Below, in pieces: positions 20,001 to 21,029 of a stretch of 21,029 bases of DNA; the stretch's first letter is position 1; the number at the start of each line of letters is the position of its first letter. Position numbers and translations under genes: made by a program. The notes beneath the pieces are model-generated. The model saw only the letters and a program-made list of their open reading frames with translations, was not told where the DNA came from and made no database searches. The stretch spans positions 162,036-183,064 of the forward strand of contig NW_003145789.1 in assembly GCF_000003605.2 (NCBI RefSeq), in the 5' to 3' direction. This DNA comes from Saccoglossus kowalevskii (taxonomy: Eukaryota > Hemichordata > Enteropneusta > Harrimaniidae).

Positions 20001-20524
20001 AACAGGGGGTAAAAACTTGTTAAAAACTTGTCAGTGATCAGTAAGACACTCTTTTAAAGTTAATAACTGAGCATGCTATTTTTATTTTGAGGTAATGGTA
20101 TCTTTACCCCAAAATACATACTGCGTTTGCTCTATTAAAAACTCATCTCCAATAGAAACGCTTATAAACCCAAAATTGCATTTGTTGAATACTTAATCTT
20201 CAAATTGTCTTATTTTAATCATAGAATCTCCTCTAATGTTTATCCAAGTGCATGTGTTACTAATAGAGCAAGTACAGAAGAGTCAATGGTGATCTTGAAA
20301 TGTACAAGATGAAAGATACATGACTTAGCTACTTTGATTATTATTGTTTGCAGTGTGGTAGTTTTTGTTTATCTGAAGAAGGATCCGGAAGTGATGCCTT
20401 TGCTATGAAGACTCAAGCTGTGAAACATGGTGATAAATATGTATTAAATGGAACTAAATTATGGATTTCTAATGCTGAGCATGCAGGTTTATATGTAGTC
20501 TTTGCTAATGCCGACCCATCAAAG
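17074..20524 (+). CDS. ACADSB: Short/branched-chain acyl-CoA dehydrogenase, mitochondrial (5' part, cut by window end)
   Basis: Mitochondrial FAD enzyme of isoleucine breakdown, oxidising 2-methylbutyryl-CoA and related short branched acyl-CoAs and passing electrons to ETF. Exons: 17074-17139, 18729-18923, 19710-19916, 20354-20524, all phase 0 with GT-AG joins, 213 residues so far (full family length about 430). Exon 1 encodes a short arginine-rich presequence ([20 protein letters not shown]...). Exons 2-3 carry the N-terminal helical domain ([43 protein letters not shown]). Exon 4 begins [14 protein letters not shown], and residues 161-173 match acyl-CoA dehydrogenase signature 1, followed by [16 protein letters not shown] and NADPS, very close to human ACADSB. 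The catalytic glutamate and C-terminal domain lie beyond the window. Another short-chain ACAD is possible, but the wording fits ACADSB best. Confidence 0.92.
17140..18728. other. ACADSB intron 1
   Basis: A 1.59-kb, very AT-rich intron. It has a C-run at 18113-18122 and a small stem (TCTGTGAA at 17466-17473 against TTCACAGA at 17485-17492, with ATTCA/TGAAT further out). The minus-strand open frame 18078-18320 has no recognisable family. Otherwise I see nothing in it. Confidence 0.6.
18924..19709. other. ACADSB intron 2
   Basis: A 786-bp AT-rich intron. The plus-strand frame 18973-19191 shows no domain. A short direct repeat GGGTATCA(T/A)GGCAA occurs twice near 19580-19615. Confidence 0.5.
19917..20353. 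other. ACADSB intron 3, with a possible interspersed-repeat fragment
   Basis: At about 19950-20040 the motif TATAGTGACCACC followed by the stem CCCAAGTTACTTGGG (19981-19995) resembles dispersed repeats that I have seen in marine invertebrate genomes. Ends and copy number cannot be judged from one window. Confidence 0.3.
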
Positions 20525-20700
20525 GTATTTTTGTCATAAAAATATTTCTCTCTGCATTGGTGTTCAATGTCAGTATCAAATTGTGTATTGTTATTTATGT
20601 CACCACAGTTATATCTATTAATATGATATCATTGACTATTTTATGACCAAAATTTGATATGTACAAAATCAGTCAAAAATATTGTATTTATATTATTGTT

Positions 20701-21029
20701 AGTAACACTGTATTGGTCAATACTGTAACTATTACTCAAATATTATTTAGTAATACTGCATTGATCAATACTGTAACTATTACTCAAATATTATTTAGTG
20801 ATACTGCATTGATCAATACTGTAATTATTACTCAAACATCATTTAGTGATACTGTATTGGTCAATACTGTAACTATTACTCAAATATCATTTAGTGATAC
20901 TGCATTGATCAATACTGCAACTATTACTCAAAATATCATTTAGTAATACTGCATTGATCAATACTGTAACTATTACTCAAATATCATTTAGTAATACTGC
21001 ATTGATCAATACTGTAACTATTACTCAAA
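20701..21029. repeat. 48-bp minisatellite in ACADSB intron 4
   Basis: Head-to-tail units start at 20701, 20749, 20797, 20845, 20893, 20942 and 20990. Each is 48 bp except the fifth, which has one extra A (49 bp); the last is cut by the window end after 40 bases. A degenerate half-unit precedes 20701. Units contain ATTGATCAATACTG and ACTATTACTCAAA and differ at a few sites (C/T, A/G). The unit length is a multiple of three, which creates a repetitive open frame, but it follows the exon 4 donor and has no splice support, so I treat it as intronic. Confidence 0.95.

Noticed and set aside
20659-20943. 94-residue repetitive open frame (16-residue repeats)
   Set aside because: It is produced by the 48-bp minisatellite, lies just after the exon 4 donor of ACADSB, and has no splice or family support. 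The extra base in the fifth unit also breaks the frame.

Overview
The window is a piece of a eukaryotic nuclear genome, almost certainly from an invertebrate animal. It is strongly AT-rich. Coding segments are short and interrupted by GT-AG introns of about 0.1 to 1.6 kb, and the gene products are typical animal proteins. A short motif near 14.6 kb, common in molluscan sequence in my memory, hints at a mollusc or another lophotrochozoan, but I cannot fix the lineage. There is no prokaryotic gene, CRISPR array, provirus or rRNA gene that I can see. Nearly all single-frame open stretches are exons or chance.

Layout. (1) About 0.3-2.97 kb, minus strand: the V-type proton ATPase e subunit (ATP6V0E family), with three coding exons that give exactly 81 residues and a stop that probably lies in a fourth exon. 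(2) 2.97-3.73 kb: a divergent intergenic region with an 18-bp perfect palindrome and a hairpin. (3) 3.73-11.29 kb, plus strand: a complete, intact 13-coding-exon PYROXD2 gene (574 residues). Its introns carry a 17-bp perfect hairpin, an (ATT)n tract and two foldback or MITE-like elements. (4) 11.3-14.7 kb: gene-poor DNA with a TA microsatellite, a palindrome, an inverted repeat and one orphan exon-like segment. (5) 14.70-16.40 kb, minus strand: the complete ribosomal protein L26/uL24 gene (three coding exons, 146 residues). (6) 16.4-17.07 kb: a divergent promoter region with repeated ATGGC (YY1/TISU-like) motifs. (7) 17.07 kb to the right edge, plus strand: the first four coding exons of a mitochondrial short/branched-chain acyl-CoA dehydrogenase (ACADSB-like), cut by the window end inside an intron that contains a 48-bp minisatellite.

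The genes form two head-to-head pairs (V-ATPase e / PYROXD2, and RPL26 / ACADSB), with PYROXD2 and RPL26 converging tail to tail. They do not form a pathway. PYROXD2 and ACADSB are both predicted mitochondrial flavoproteins, RPL26 is cytosolic and V-ATPase e is endomembrane. I found no convincing new biological system. The most unusual signals are the dense set of inverted repeats and hairpins, the minisatellite, and the shared 12-base initiator context of the V-ATPase e and ACADSB genes.
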